DNA of 62,724 nucleotides, taken from the NCBI RefSeq assembly GCF_048269545.1, contig NZ_JBLXIJ010000009.1:1-62724 (forward strand). Direction: 5' to 3'. The stretch comes from Halpernia sp048269545. Lineage in GTDB: Bacteria > Bacteroidota > Bacteroidia > Flavobacteriales > Weeksellaceae. This document shows, in pieces, positions 18,310 through 27,138 of the stretch (its first letter is position 1; every line of letters begins with the position of its first letter). A program made the position numbers and the translations under genes. A model generated the notes under the pieces. The model searched no databases and had not been told where the DNA came from. It saw nothing but the letters and a program-made list of their open reading frames with translations.

Positions 18310-18858
18310 TTACTCACGGATAATTTTTATTCTACTATCATTCCAAATTTTAATAATCGAAGAACCCGAAAATTCTGAAACTTTATCTTCCAAATCTTCA
18401 ACTACAAAATCAACAGCATTTTTAATTTCATCGGAAATATCAGAAAATTTCATCGGACTTTTAAAACCACTTAAATTGGCGGAAGTAGAAACCAAAGGTT
18501 TGTTTAATTTGCAAATTAATTTTTTACAGAAATCATTTTTCACCACGCGAATTCCGATGGAACCGTCTTCTGCTAAAAGTTCTTTTGGTAAGTTTTTCGC
18601 CGTTTCATATATAATTGTAACAGGTTTTTCACTTAAATCCATAATTTCCCAAGCAATTTCCGGAACATCCACCAAGTCCTGCAAACGCTTGTCATTTTCC
18701 ACCAAAATAATCATTGATTTTGAGGCTTCTCTTTTTTTGATTTCAAAAATTTTGTTGATGGCGTCAATATTTGTTGCGTCACAACCTATTCCCCAAATGG
18801 TGTCGGTTGGATAGAGAATTGTTCCACCTGATTTTAATATGTTGATGATGTTTTCCAT
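18310..18858 (-). CDS. tsaC: L-threonylcarbamoyladenylate synthase (YrdC domain)
   Basis: Makes threonylcarbamoyl-AMP from threonine, bicarbonate and ATP for the t6A37 modification of tRNAs. It has 182 residues, only the YrdC domain without the Sua5 extension. ILYPTDTIWGIGCDA, IFEIKKREASKSMIILV and STSANLSG are the family signatures. Next to cca, so two tRNA maturation functions are adjacent, though a 53-bp repeat lies between them. Confidence 0.92.
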   Translation of the reverse strand: MENIINILKSGGTILYPTDTIWGIGCDATNIDAINKIFEIKKREASKSMIILVENDKRLQDLVDVPEIAWEIMDLSEKPVTIIYETAKNLPKELLAEDGSIGIRVVKNDFCKKLICKLNKPLVSTSANLSGFKSPMKFSDISDEIKNAVDFVVEDLEDKVSEFSGSSIIKIWNDSRIKIIRE

Positions 18859-18921
18859 TAATATAATTTTTAGAGTAAAGAAAAAAGAGTAAAGATGAAA
18901 GACATGATGAAATCTTTATTC

Positions 18922-19425
18922 TTAATTTCTCGTTAAATACCTTTCCTCAATAATATTCAAATGATGAATATTATGTCCAACAATCAATTTCCCGATGGTT
19001 TCCACACAAATTTGGTTTCCGTTCGCGGGTCCGATATTTTTTAAAACTGATGGATTTAAAGTCTCCAATAAAATCAGAGAAGATTGTCTAACCAATTGAT
19101 ATTCTTTCAGTAAAGATTCTAAATTTCTTTCGTTCGCAAAAGAATTGGCAGCATAATTTTCTTCATCAAAACCTGGCAATTCCGATTTTTCGCCTCTCGC
19201 AAAAGCCAAAATTCGGTACTGAAAAACTCTTTCGGTGTCGGATAAATGTTGAAGCAATTCTTTCAACGTCCATTTTCCTTCTGCGTAAGCGAAATTCGAT
19301 TGTTCTTCGGTTAAATAGGAATATAAGGAAACTGTTTTTTCGCCCGATTTTTTCAGTTCTTCCAACCAATTTTCAGATGGAATTAAATCTAAATATCGCT
19401 GAATATATTTTTGAAATTCTGTCAT
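18922..19425 (-). CDS. DinB-family (DfsB-like) metal-binding helical bundle protein
   Basis: A 167-residue protein of the DinB/YfiT four-helix superfamily, unrelated to DNA polymerase IV. EGKWTLKELLQHLSDTERVF contains the first conserved histidine, and the C-terminal GHNIHHLNIIEERY contains the paired histidines that would bind a divalent metal. Relatives include thiol-dependent transferases, but the substrate is unknown. About 70 bases separate it from the metB-like gene downstream. Confidence 0.82.
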   Translation of the reverse strand: MTEFQKYIQRYLDLIPSENWLEELKKSGEKTVSLYSYLTEEQSNFAYAEGKWTLKELLQHLSDTERVFQYRILAFARGEKSELPGFDEENYAANSFANERNLESLLKEYQLVRQSSLILLETLNPSVLKNIGPANGNQICVETIGKLIVGHNIHHLNIIEERYLTRN

Positions 19426-19496
19426 ATTTTTTAATTAACCAATTTAAAAGTTTAACAATTAACCAATCTTTAAAATATTGATAAATTGTTAAATTA

Positions 19497-20654
19497 CTAT
19501 ATTGTAAAAATTGATTTGAAAGCGTTATCTAAATCCTGTAATAAATCTTCTGCATCTTCGATTCCCACACTTAATCTTACCAAATCATCGGTAATTCCCA
19601 ATTCTGCACGTTTTTCTGCAGGAATTGAAGCGTGAGTCATCATTGCGGGATAATTTGCCAAAGATTCTACTCCGCCTAAAGATTCAGCCAAAGTGAAAAC
19701 TTTTAGATTTTCTAAAAATTTGATGGCATCTTCTTTTTTTCCAGATTTAAAAGTAAATGAAAGCATTCCGCCAAAATCTGACATTTGTTTTTTCGCCAAT
19801 TCAAATTGTGGATTAGATTTCAAACCTGGATAAAAAACTTTATCAACTGCTGAATGATTTTCTAAAAATTCCGCCACTTTTTGTCCGTTTTCAGAATGTC
19901 TTTGAACTCTTAAAGCTAAAGTTTTTATTCCTCTTAAAACCAAATAAGAATCGTGTGGTCCTAAAATTCCACCACTTGCAAATTGAATAAAATGCAATTC
20001 TTCACCTAATTTTTCATCTTTTGCAATTAACGCTCCCGCAATAACGTCAGAATGACCGCCTAAGTATTTGGTCGCAGAATGCATGACAATATCTGCTCCT
20101 AAATCCAAAGGTTTTTGCAAATAAGGTGTCGCAAAAGTATTATCAACTGCTACTAAAATATTTTTTCCTTTTACTAAGTCGCAAACGGCTTTTATATCTA
20201 CCAATTTCATTAATGGATTTGTTGGCGTTTCTATCCAAATTAATTTGGTGTTTTTAGTGATTTGGTTTTCAATTTTTGAGACATCATCAAAATTTATGAA
20301 GGTAAATTTTAATTGATATTTTTCAAATAATCTCACGAATAATCTATAAGTTCCGCCATATAAATCATCCACTGCAATAACTTCATCTCCCGGACTTAAT
20401 AATTTTAAAACACAGTCGATTGCAGCCAAACCAGAACCAAAAGCCAAACCTCTCGCTCCGTTTTCGATACTTGCTAAACTATCTTCTAGAGCCTGTCTTG
20501 TGGGATTTGCTGCACGAGAATATTCATATTCTCCAATTGGTTTTCCAGGCGAAGATTGTGCAAAAGTAGAGGTTAAAAAAACTGGAACATTTACCGAACC
20601 AGTTGTTGGTTCGTGATGTTGATTTCCGTGAATTACTTTAGTGTTAAATTTCAT
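19497..20654 (-). CDS. metB: Trans-sulfuration PLP enzyme (cystathionine gamma-synthase/lyase)
   Basis: Member of the Cys/Met metabolism PLP family, 385 residues. YSRAANPTRQALEDSLASIE and AFGSGLAAID are N-terminal hallmarks; HSATKYLGGHSD holds the PLP lysine; VRLSVGIEDAEDLLQDL is the typical C terminus. MetB (synthase) and MetC/CGL (lyase) are hard to separate by eye. The EYEYSRAANPTR form and the short length fit cystathionine gamma-synthase or a bifunctional enzyme. Confidence 0.85.
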   Translation of the reverse strand: MKFNTKVIHGNQHHEPTTGSVNVPVFLTSTFAQSSPGKPIGEYEYSRAANPTRQALEDSLASIENGARGLAFGSGLAAIDCVLKLLSPGDEVIAVDDLYGGTYRLFVRLFEKYQLKFTFINFDDVSKIENQITKNTKLIWIETPTNPLMKLVDIKAVCDLVKGKNILVAVDNTFATPYLQKPLDLGADIVMHSATKYLGGHSDVIAGALIAKDEKLGEELHFIQFASGGILGPHDSYLVLRGIKTLALRVQRHSENGQKVAEFLENHSAVDKVFYPGLKSNPQFELAKKQMSDFGGMLSFTFKSGKKEDAIKFLENLKVFTLAESLGGVESLANYPAMMTHASIPAEKRAELGITDDLVRLSVGIEDAEDLLQDLDNAFKSIFTI

Positions 20655-20787
20655 TTTTAATTAGATTTAAAGATTTTAGATATGAGAAAGAGACTATTTC
20701 TCATAATAAATATTAAGATTTAGGAGTGAAATTTTTAAACACAAAAGATAATCTCCAATCTCAAGTCTAAAAATCTCAACTCTTATT

Positions 20788-21114
20788 TTACATTTTTATT
20801 GCCGCTTTTACTGCAAAAGTTTCTGCATTTTCTTCTAACCATTGTGCTACATCTTCTTCACCAGTTGCTTTTTCGTAGGTATGACTTATGGAAAGTAAAA
20901 TTTGATGAAGAAACATTTTCATGTCATCTACAGGCATATCTTTTGTCCAAAGATCAATTCTCAAGGCTTCTTTTTTTTTGTCATCCCACACGGAAATCAT
21001 TGTTGCTTTTGTTTCTTCATTATCTATTCCGCCATCTTCTGCATTCCAAAACATCTTTTCTGGAACGTGGTTTTCGTCTAATTCTACTTTAATATTGATA
21101 TTGGTTGTTCTCAT
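20788..21114 (-). CDS. gldC: Gliding motility protein GldC
   Basis: A soluble 108-residue protein beginning MRTTNINIKVELDENHVPEKMFW. In Flavobacterium johnsoniae, gldC lies directly downstream of gldB, as here (38-base gap), and loss of GldC gives weak gliding. Acidic, with no signal peptide; VPEKMFWNAEDGG and LHQILLSISHTYEKATGEE are family features. Gliding itself cannot be inferred from gldBC, because non-gliding Chryseobacteria also carry them. Confidence 0.9.
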   Translation of the reverse strand: MRTTNINIKVELDENHVPEKMFWNAEDGGIDNEETKATMISVWDDKKKEALRIDLWTKDMPVDDMKMFLHQILLSISHTYEKATGEEDVAQWLEENAETFAVKAAIKM

Positions 21115-21152
21115 TTTTATTAAAAGAATAAAATATTTAAATTATTTTTTAT

Positions 21153-22139
21153 TTAGTTTGGAGTTTTCGGTCTATATTGCGCATCATTAAATATAGTTTG
21201 TGCATCCATTTTTAAGAAATCCTGAAGTTTTGTGTCTCGTTTTTGTTTAAAATATTTTCTACAAATTTGCCAACCCGAAAAAATTCCAATTTGCGGAGAA
21301 GATTCATTATCAATCGCAGTGTAAAATTTTGAAAATGGACCTACAGAAAGAAAACGTTCTTCTAAACGAGGATCATCACTAAAAACTAAATTATTTTCAA
21401 CAAAAAAATTCCAAATATTTTCTTCGTTTGCTTCTGCCCATTCATATTGTTTTTGTGAGTAATTCATTTTCAGATAATCTGGTTCTGTCGGTAAAAAAGC
21501 ATCTTGAAGCGTTAAAAGTTTGCCTTCAAAAATAATTTTATCTAAAAATTTCTGATGATTTTTATCGGGTCTTATTAATTGATTTGCAATAGTTGCCGAA
21601 ACTTTTGGAATGATGTTTTGTGGATTCATAGAAACTTGAAAATAATGTTCCATTCCTTTATAATAGGGATTATTTTCTCCCATAAAACCAGTAATATCAA
21701 TAAATAATAAATTATTTTTCGGTTCTAAAAAAACGGGATCTTGCGCCATTTGCAAATCTGAAGAAAATAGAAAAACCTGTGGAGTTTTAAAATCAGGAAA
21801 ATAATTTTCAATATGTGCAAATAATAATGTTAAATCTTCTTTTAATTTAGGTTGATTAATTTTTGCAATCGCTTCTTTGTAAATTTTAATTTCTTCTATA
21901 TCTGCTCTTCTAGCGCTGTAATCCGCATCTGAAACACTTCCTTGAAACCAAGGATATTTTTCTTTAAATTGATCTAATGGAATGGAAGAATCATAAAAGG
22001 TTTTAGAAATATCTGTAAGTTGTACATTTGGAAATTCATTTTCTAGTTTAATTTCCCACTTATTTCCCGACTCCTTTTTGCAGGAATGAAGGGCGGAAAT
22101 GAGAATTGAGAAAAGAATTAAATATTTAAAAAACTTCAT
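21153..22139 (-). CDS. gldB: Gliding motility lipoprotein GldB
   Basis: A 328-residue lipoprotein: MKFFKYLILFSILISALHSC gives a signal peptide with the lipobox LHSC. The rest fits the GldB family (ENYFPDF.TPQVFLFSSDL, DITGFMGENNPYYKGMEHYF, and a zincin-like overall plan). A longer frame starting at 22166 would begin inside the predicted -7 element (22163-22171, minus strand), which supports 22139. Needed for gliding and chitin use in F. johnsoniae. Cotranscribed with gldC. Confidence 0.9.
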   Translation of the reverse strand: MKFFKYLILFSILISALHSCKKESGNKWEIKLENEFPNVQLTDISKTFYDSSIPLDQFKEKYPWFQGSVSDADYSARRADIEEIKIYKEAIAKINQPKLKEDLTLLFAHIENYFPDFKTPQVFLFSSDLQMAQDPVFLEPKNNLLFIDITGFMGENNPYYKGMEHYFQVSMNPQNIIPKVSATIANQLIRPDKNHQKFLDKIIFEGKLLTLQDAFLPTEPDYLKMNYSQKQYEWAEANEENIWNFFVENNLVFSDDPRLEERFLSVGPFSKFYTAIDNESSPQIGIFSGWQICRKYFKQKRDTKLQDFLKMDAQTIFNDAQYRPKTPN

Positions 22140-22162
22140 TATTTTTACCAAATTAATTGTTG

Positions 22163-22171
22163 GCAAAATTA
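22163..22171 (-). promoter_or_regulatory. gldBC promoter -7 element
   Basis: Read on the minus strand this is TAATTTTGC, fitting the consensus. It is 24 bases upstream of the gldB ATG at 22139, giving a short leader. Confidence 0.5.
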
Positions 22172-22242
22172 GTGAAAATTTAACGGAATATTCTTCTGAA
22201 TAAATAGATTTAATAAGTTCAGATTAATTTAAAATTTAAATA

Positions 22243-23034
22243 ATGCAATCACAAAAAATCATAGATTATATTGTAATCTGGCTTAAAGATTATGCTGCAA
22301 AAGCAAATGTAAATGGTTATGTCATCGGAATTTCTGGTGGAGTTGATTCTGCAGTAGTTTCAACTTTATGTGCTATGACAGGAATGAAAACTTTACTTTT
22401 AGAACTTCCAATTCGTCAAAAAGAAGAAGAAGTCAATCGCGCTTGGGAACATATTGAACATTTAAAAAGTAAATTTCCAAATGTAGAAGCAATGTCAGTA
22501 AATCTTACGCTGGCTTTTGAAGAATTATACAAAACTTTTGAAGTAAATGATAAAGAATTTCCTGCAGAGAAATTGGCTTTTGCAAATACGCGTTCCAGAT
22601 TACGTATGTTAACTTTGTATTATTACGGTCAAATTAACGGACTTTTAGTTTGCGGAACGGGAAATAAAGTTGAAGATTTTGGGATCGGATTTTATACAAA
22701 ATACGGCGATGGCGGCGTTGATGTTTCACCAATTGCAGATTTATATAAAACCGAAGTTTACCAATTATCAAAAGATTTAGATTTGGTAAAAAGCATTCAG
22801 GAAGCCATTCCAACTGATGGTTTGTGGGATGTTGAAAGAACAGATGAACAACAAATTGGTGCAACTTATCCGGAACTTGAAAAAATTCAGAAAGAATTTG
22901 GAACGAAGACGGAAGCAGATTATTTTGAGAGAGATTTAGAAGTTTTTAAAATATTTTCTCGAATGAATAAAGCGGCACAACATAAAATAAATCCAATTCC
23001 GGTTTGTGATATTCCAGAAGAATGGAGAAATTAA
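22243..23034 (+). CDS. nadE: NH3-dependent NAD+ synthetase
   Basis: Amidates nicotinic acid adenine dinucleotide to NAD+. It has 263 residues, so it lacks the glutaminase domain of long NadE and uses ammonia. GISGGVDSAVVSTL is the PP-loop; NTRSRLRMLTLYYYG, CGTGNKVEDFGIGFYTKYGDGGVDVSPIADLYKTEV and ATYPELEK are family blocks. First gene of a likely operon with the barnase/barstar pair. Confidence 0.94.
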   Translation: MQSQKIIDYIVIWLKDYAAKANVNGYVIGISGGVDSAVVSTLCAMTGMKTLLLELPIRQKEEEVNRAWEHIEHLKSKFPNVEAMSVNLTLAFEELYKTFEVNDKEFPAEKLAFANTRSRLRMLTLYYYGQINGLLVCGTGNKVEDFGIGFYTKYGDGGVDVSPIADLYKTEVYQLSKDLDLVKSIQEAIPTDGLWDVERTDEQQIGATYPELEKIQKEFGTKTEADYFERDLEVFKIFSRMNKAAQHKINPIPVCDIPEEWRN

Positions 23035-23044
23035 AACTAAAAAT

Positions 23045-23542
23045 ATGAATCAAGAGAAAGCAAAAATATTTAAAACTTTTTTTATCGGAGCTTTAGGCGG
23101 CGTTTTAGCAATGTATCTTTTCTTCGGGTTTCCTTCAAAAACTAAACCTGCAGAATTACCTAATTCAAAAGTAAAATCTGAAGTTGTAAAATCTGAAAAT
23201 CAAAATAATTCTGCAAATATTTTAGAAATTACAAAAGCAGAAACTGTAATTTCTTATGTGAAAAGCAACCATAAATTACCCGATTTTTATTTAACAAAAA
23301 GCGAAGCTAAAAAACAAGGTTGGAATCCTGCAAAAGGAAATCTCTGCGATGTTTTGCCTGGAAAAGCAATTGGCGGAGATTTTTTTAGCAACCGAGAAAA
23401 AAAACTTCCAAATGACGAAAAATATTTTGAAGCCGATGTAAATTACAATTGCGGAAACCGAAATGCAGACCGAATCATTTTTACAAAAAACGGCGATGTT
23501 TATTTAACGACAGATCATTATAAATCTTTTGAAAAACAGTAA
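23045..23542 (+). CDS. Membrane-anchored or exported barnase-like ribonuclease
   Basis: Guanyl-preferring RNase of the N1/T1 (barnase) family, 165 residues. A hydrophobic segment (about 10-30) is a signal or anchor, then a linker to about 60, then the RNase domain. Catalytic residues are present with exactly barnase spacing: Glu129, Arg139, Arg143 and His158 match Glu73, Arg83, Arg87 and His102. KAIGGDFFSNREKKLP and TTDHYKSF are near-identical blocks. Cys101 and Cys136 may form a disulfide absent from barnase. It starts 10 bases after nadE and ends 2 bases before the inhibitor gene. Confidence 0.92.
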   Translation: MNQEKAKIFKTFFIGALGGVLAMYLFFGFPSKTKPAELPNSKVKSEVVKSENQNNSANILEITKAETVISYVKSNHKLPDFYLTKSEAKKQGWNPAKGNLCDVLPGKAIGGDFFSNREKKLPNDEKYFEADVNYNCGNRNADRIIFTKNGDVYLTTDHYKSFEKQ

Positions 23543-23544
23543 TT

Positions 23545-23829
23545 ATGACAATATATATAGACTTCGCAGACATTGGCGATTCTGAAGATTTCTACACTGA
23601 ATTAAAATCAAAATTAACTTTACCAGATTATTTTGGTGATAATTTAGACGCGCTTTCAGATGTTATTTCCGGCAACTTGGAAATGCCTTTGCATTTAGAA
23701 TTTGTAAATATGAGTGTAGATCAATTGGAAACTTTTGAAGATTTACTGGAAACTTTAGAAGATTTGGAAGACGACGTGGAAGGTTTTTCTTTTTCTTATT
23801 ATTTGGAGCAATTCGGGGAGTTGGAATGA
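23545..23829 (+). CDS. Barstar-family ribonuclease inhibitor
   Basis: A 94-residue acidic cytoplasmic protein. LPDYFGDNLDALSDVISG matches the barstar interface helix (LPEYYGENLDALWD..), including Asp35 and Asp39, the residue that occupies the RNase active site; Trp38 of barstar is a serine here. The C-terminal half is very acidic (ETLEDLEDDVEGF). It would protect the cytosol from the RNase encoded 2 bases upstream. Confidence 0.9.
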   Translation: MTIYIDFADIGDSEDFYTELKSKLTLPDYFGDNLDALSDVISGNLEMPLHLEFVNMSVDQLETFEDLLETLEDLEDDVEGFSFSYYLEQFGELE

Positions 23830-24000
23830 TTTCACACTAATTCTTTGGCGCACAGCTTTCACGGGTTTAATGAATTTTAAAATTTGCGAAGTTTGTTAAA
23901 TCTGCGGGAGTTTATTCAGAATAAATCTTTTGAAATGCAAGTTTTCGATTGAATAAATTCATTCGTTTTATATTAATTATCTTTGATTTTAAACAAAAGA

Positions 24001-24678
24001 ATGAAAGGCAAGAAAATATTATTAATAGACGATGAACCAGATATTTTAGAGATTATTTCCTACAATCTTTTACAAGACGGTTATGAAGTTTCTACGGCTT
24101 CAAAAGGAAATGAAGGTATTCAAAAAGCTTTAGAAATTGTTCCAGATTTAATTTTATTGGACATGATGATGCCAGAAAAAGATGGTATAGAAACTTGCTA
24201 CGAACTTCGAAAAATTAAAAAATTAGACAAAACTTTGATCGTTTTTCTTTCGGCGAGAAATGATGAGTTTTCTCAATTAGCAGGTTATCAAGCAGGTGCA
24301 AATGATTATATTGAAAAATTAATAAAACCAAAAGTGTTGCGTTCAAAAATAAACGCACTTTTAAAATTAACCAATCAAGAGTTTAAAAGCAATTCTTTAA
24401 TTGAAATAAAAGATTTAATTATTGATAAAGAAAATTTTCGAGTGTCTAGAAGCGGACAATTATTTCTACTTCCAAAAAAAGAATTTGATTTACTTTATCT
24501 TTTAGCAACAAATACCGATAAAGTTTTCACGCGCGAAGAAATTTTAGATAAAGTTTGGGGAAGTGAAGTTATAGTTGGAGAACGCACAATTGATGTTCAT
24601 ATCCGAAGACTACGAGAAAAATTTGGGTTAGACTTTATTCAAACTTTAAAAGGAATTGGATATAAATTAATAGTTTAA
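24001..24678 (+). CDS. OmpR/PhoB-family response regulator
   Basis: A 225-residue regulator: receiver domain at 1-120 with acidic pocket DDEPD, phospho-acceptor Asp54 and Ser84, then a winged-helix DNA-binding domain (LPKKEFDLLYLLA, GERTIDVHIRRLREKFG, IQTLKGIGYKL). Lys106 of the switch is present, but the usual following proline is leucine (IEKLIKP). The start at 24001 places MKGKKILLIDDE in register; 23983 would add six residues and overlap a -7-like TATCTTTG at 23978-23985. Ten bases upstream of its kinase gene. The stimulus may be phosphate (PhoB-like), but this is not proven. Confidence 0.9.
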   Translation: MKGKKILLIDDEPDILEIISYNLLQDGYEVSTASKGNEGIQKALEIVPDLILLDMMMPEKDGIETCYELRKIKKLDKTLIVFLSARNDEFSQLAGYQAGANDYIEKLIKPKVLRSKINALLKLTNQEFKSNSLIEIKDLIIDKENFRVSRSGQLFLLPKKEFDLLYLLATNTDKVFTREEILDKVWGSEVIVGERTIDVHIRRLREKFGLDFIQTLKGIGYKLIV

Positions 24679-24688
24679 ATTTTTTAAA

Positions 24689-25717
24689 ATGCGTTTCCAT
24701 AAACTTACTTTTTTTGCTGGATTATTTCTCACTTTTGTAATGCTTTTAACAGCTTTATTGTTTGATTATTTGCACACAGGAAAAGAACCTTTTCAGCTGA
24801 ATTTTTTGTACAGTAGTATAGTTGCGTTTTTTGTAATGTTAATAATTAATTATACCGTTTTAGATTTGCTTTTCAATTATTACGGCAAAAAACAAATCCG
24901 TAAAATGTCAAATTTTTTACCAGATGATTTGCAAACCCAAAATGAAATGTTGAACTTTAAAGAATTGGGAGAAAGAATTACCAATTTAACGGAGAAAAAT
25001 GCGACCGAAGTTGGCTCTTTAAAAGAACTGGAAATTTACCGCAAAGAATATGTAGGAAACGTATCACACGAATTAAAAACGCCGCTTTTTTCAATTCAAG
25101 CTTATGTAGAAACTTTGCTTGATGGCGGTGTAGAAAATCCAAATATTAGAGACAAATATTTACAAAGAATAGATAAATCTGTAGAAAGATTGCTTTCAAT
25201 AGTACAAGATTTGGATATGATAAACCAATATGAAAGTGGACAAATCTCATTAAATATTTCCGAATTTGATATCAATTTCCTCATAAAAGAAATCATTGAT
25301 TTATTAGATCTTGAAGCACAAAAAAAACAATCAAAAATCATACTTCAAAACTCGCAACCGATTATTTTTGTTAGCGCAGATAAACATAAAATTTCACAAG
25401 TTTTAATTAATTTAATTTCAAATGCCATTCATTATTCAAACCGTGAGAAAGCACAAATTAATATTAAAACAAATGTTTTAAAAAATAAAGTATTTGTAGA
25501 AGTTTCGGATAATGGAATGGGAATAAAACCTGAACTTTTACCACGTATTTTTGAACGATTTTTTAGAATTGAAATTAGCAGAAACAGAAAAGATGGCGGT
25601 TCTGGTTTAGGTTTAGCTATTGTAAAACATATTTTAGAAGCGCACGGTGAAAATATTCATGTAGAAAGCACCTATTTAGAAGGAACTAAATTTAGTTTTT
25701 TATTAAATTTGGCATAA
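24689..25717 (+). CDS. Sensor histidine kinase partner of the OmpR-type regulator
   Basis: A 342-residue inner membrane kinase. Two hydrophobic segments (about 6-28 and 38-63) are separated by only about ten residues, so it has almost no periplasmic sensor. VSHELKTPL is the H box with the phospho-accepting histidine; INLISNAIHYS (N box), VSDNGMGI (G1) and GGSGLGLAIVKHI (G2) build the ATPase domain. The compact layout resembles PhoR-type kinases that sense through partner proteins. Same operon as the regulator. Confidence 0.9.
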   Translation: MRFHKLTFFAGLFLTFVMLLTALLFDYLHTGKEPFQLNFLYSSIVAFFVMLIINYTVLDLLFNYYGKKQIRKMSNFLPDDLQTQNEMLNFKELGERITNLTEKNATEVGSLKELEIYRKEYVGNVSHELKTPLFSIQAYVETLLDGGVENPNIRDKYLQRIDKSVERLLSIVQDLDMINQYESGQISLNISEFDINFLIKEIIDLLDLEAQKKQSKIILQNSQPIIFVSADKHKISQVLINLISNAIHYSNREKAQINIKTNVLKNKVFVEVSDNGMGIKPELLPRIFERFFRIEISRNRKDGGSGLGLAIVKHILEAHGENIHVESTYLEGTKFSFLLNLA

Positions 25718-25790
25718 AATTTCGTTGCAATTACAAAAATATTTTTTAGAAAAAAAACTTAATTTTTTTTTAGTCGTTTTTCAATTGTAT

Positions 25791-25799
25791 TATATTTGC
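25791..25799 (+). promoter_or_regulatory. Promoter -7 element for the pRiA4b ORF-3-like gene
   Basis: TATATTTGC fits the -7 consensus exactly, 35 bases before the ATG. The -33 region is TTTTTC with a TTG further in, a poor match. Confidence 0.6.
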
Positions 25800-25833
25800 A
25801 TTTGAAACTCATAAAAAAATAAAAAATTCAGTC

Positions 25834-26385
25834 ATGGTATATAAGATTAGGGTAATTTTAGATGCTAAAGAAAGTATATTTCGAGACATCGGAATTAAAG
25901 ATAAACAAACTTTGTGGAATTTACACTTAGGAATAAAAAGTGCATTTAGTTTACCCGGAGATGAGCTTTCTTCTTTTTATTTTTCTGATGAGGATTGGAA
26001 TGAATTGCAATCCATTCCATTAGAAGATATGAGTGATGATGGCGATGGTGAAATAATGTCCGACATTTATCTAAAAGAAGGATTTCCCGAAGTTGGCGCT
26101 AAAATGCGTTTTCAATACGGTTTTATGGATTTGTGGGAATTTTTCTGTGAACTTTTAGAAGTTGTAGATGAAAAACCTTCTGTAAATTATCCAATCACTT
26201 TGTTTAGATTTGGAAATGTTCCTTTAAAAGCTCCAAGTAAATCCATTCCTAAAGTTTCTAAAAACTCTATTGATATGAATTTTGAAGATTTAGATGATGT
26301 AGATTTTAAAGAAGATACTGATGATTTTGACGACGATGATGACTTTGATGACAGCTATAAAGATGACTTTGATGAAGATATTTAA
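25834..26385 (+). CDS. Plasmid pRiA4b ORF-3-like (IS1096 passenger TnpR) domain protein
   Basis: A 183-residue protein. The first 130 residues match the pRiA4b ORF-3 fold (YKIRVILDAKESIFRDIGI, TLWNLHLGIKSAF, MRFQYGFMDLWEFFCELLEV). Despite the family name there is no transposase or resolvase chemistry visible. The tail from about 150 is almost entirely Asp, Glu and Phe (DFDDDDDFDDSYKDDF), a very acidic, probably disordered segment that could mimic nucleic acid or bind a basic partner. Own promoter and terminator. Confidence 0.75.
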   Translation: MVYKIRVILDAKESIFRDIGIKDKQTLWNLHLGIKSAFSLPGDELSSFYFSDEDWNELQSIPLEDMSDDGDGEIMSDIYLKEGFPEVGAKMRFQYGFMDLWEFFCELLEVVDEKPSVNYPITLFRFGNVPLKAPSKSIPKVSKNSIDMNFEDLDDVDFKEDTDDFDDDDDFDDSYKDDFDEDI

Positions 26386-26400
26386 AAAGAAATAAATTTA

Positions 26401-26430
26401 AAAAATCCGGTAGAAATTACCGGATTTTTT
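26401..26430. terminator. Bidirectional intrinsic terminator
   Basis: Twelve-base perfect arms AAAAATCCGGTA / TACCGGATTTTT around GAAAT. Flanking A and T runs make it work for both the + strand acidic protein gene and the minus-strand gene ending at 26445. Confidence 0.85.
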
Positions 26431-26444
26431 AAATTTATTTCTTT

Positions 26445-26996
26445 TTAAAGTGCTGTGTCTTTAGAACCTTGTGAATCCATATCATTATCCATTCCTTCAT
26501 TTTTCACAGTGTAACTTCTTTCATTGGTGAAATAAAGATTGTTTTTTGCTTTGTTGATGATTCTTGCGCGCTCATTTTCACTTAATTCATATTTCGATTT
26601 ATTTTCTCCGCTATTTCGCATCATATAATCTTTGGTTTCATTGTGAACATTGATTGCACCCTCATTATTTAAAATATTTTTTGCTTTTTCTGCATTTTCT
26701 AAAGTATCTGCAAAAACGGTAACAATATTATTTTTTGTAGCGGCATAACTGTATTTTTTCTTAGAATGTTCTTCATCTCCAAAAAGCCAGTTCCAAAAAC
26801 CAGAAGTTTTCTCATCTTCGTTATAATGAAAATGTGGATGATCATCTGCAGAATAATCTTCTGCATCTAAATCTCCATTTCGTGAGAATTTTGAAATATG
26901 ATAATCTTCCGAAGTGAATCCTTCTTCATTTAATTTAGCTAGAGCGTTTTCTGCTTTTTCGTGTTTTGGAAACATTCCAACAATAGTGTAAGACAT
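26445..26996 (-). CDS. Hypothetical hydrophilic stress-type protein
   Basis: A 183-residue protein that opens like the general stress protein 17M/DUF1269-type repeats (SYTIVGMFPKHEKAENALAKLNEEGF), with a second similar unit at about 86-115 (VTVFADTLENAEKAKNILNNEGA). A central linker is rich in His, Asp and Glu and contains WNWLFGDEE. The C-terminal third is charged and low in complexity. No signal peptide or membrane segment. Probably a cytosolic stress protein; the exact role is unknown. Confidence 0.6.
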   Translation of the reverse strand: MSYTIVGMFPKHEKAENALAKLNEEGFTSEDYHISKFSRNGDLDAEDYSADDHPHFHYNEDEKTSGFWNWLFGDEEHSKKKYSYAATKNNIVTVFADTLENAEKAKNILNNEGAINVHNETKDYMMRNSGENKSKYELSENERARIINKAKNNLYFTNERSYTVKNEGMDNDMDSQGSKDTAL

Positions 26997-27138
26997 AGTT
27001 TTCTAATTTTAAAAGATTAATAATTCTTGATTTGGATTTAGAAAGCTACAATAATCGTGACAAAAACATTTCTAAAAAATTATTTAGTAAAATTTTAACT
27101 TTAGTAAATTCAACAAGAATCTTTATAAAAAAAATCTT

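Noticed and set aside
19166..19369. Arg-rich minus-strand frame overlapping the DinB-family gene
   Set aside because: Same strand but a different frame from a protein with clear metal-binding motifs; no independent support.
25834..26385. A mobile element suggested by the IS1096/pRiA4b family name
   Set aside because: No transposase, terminal inverted repeats or target duplications flank the gene.
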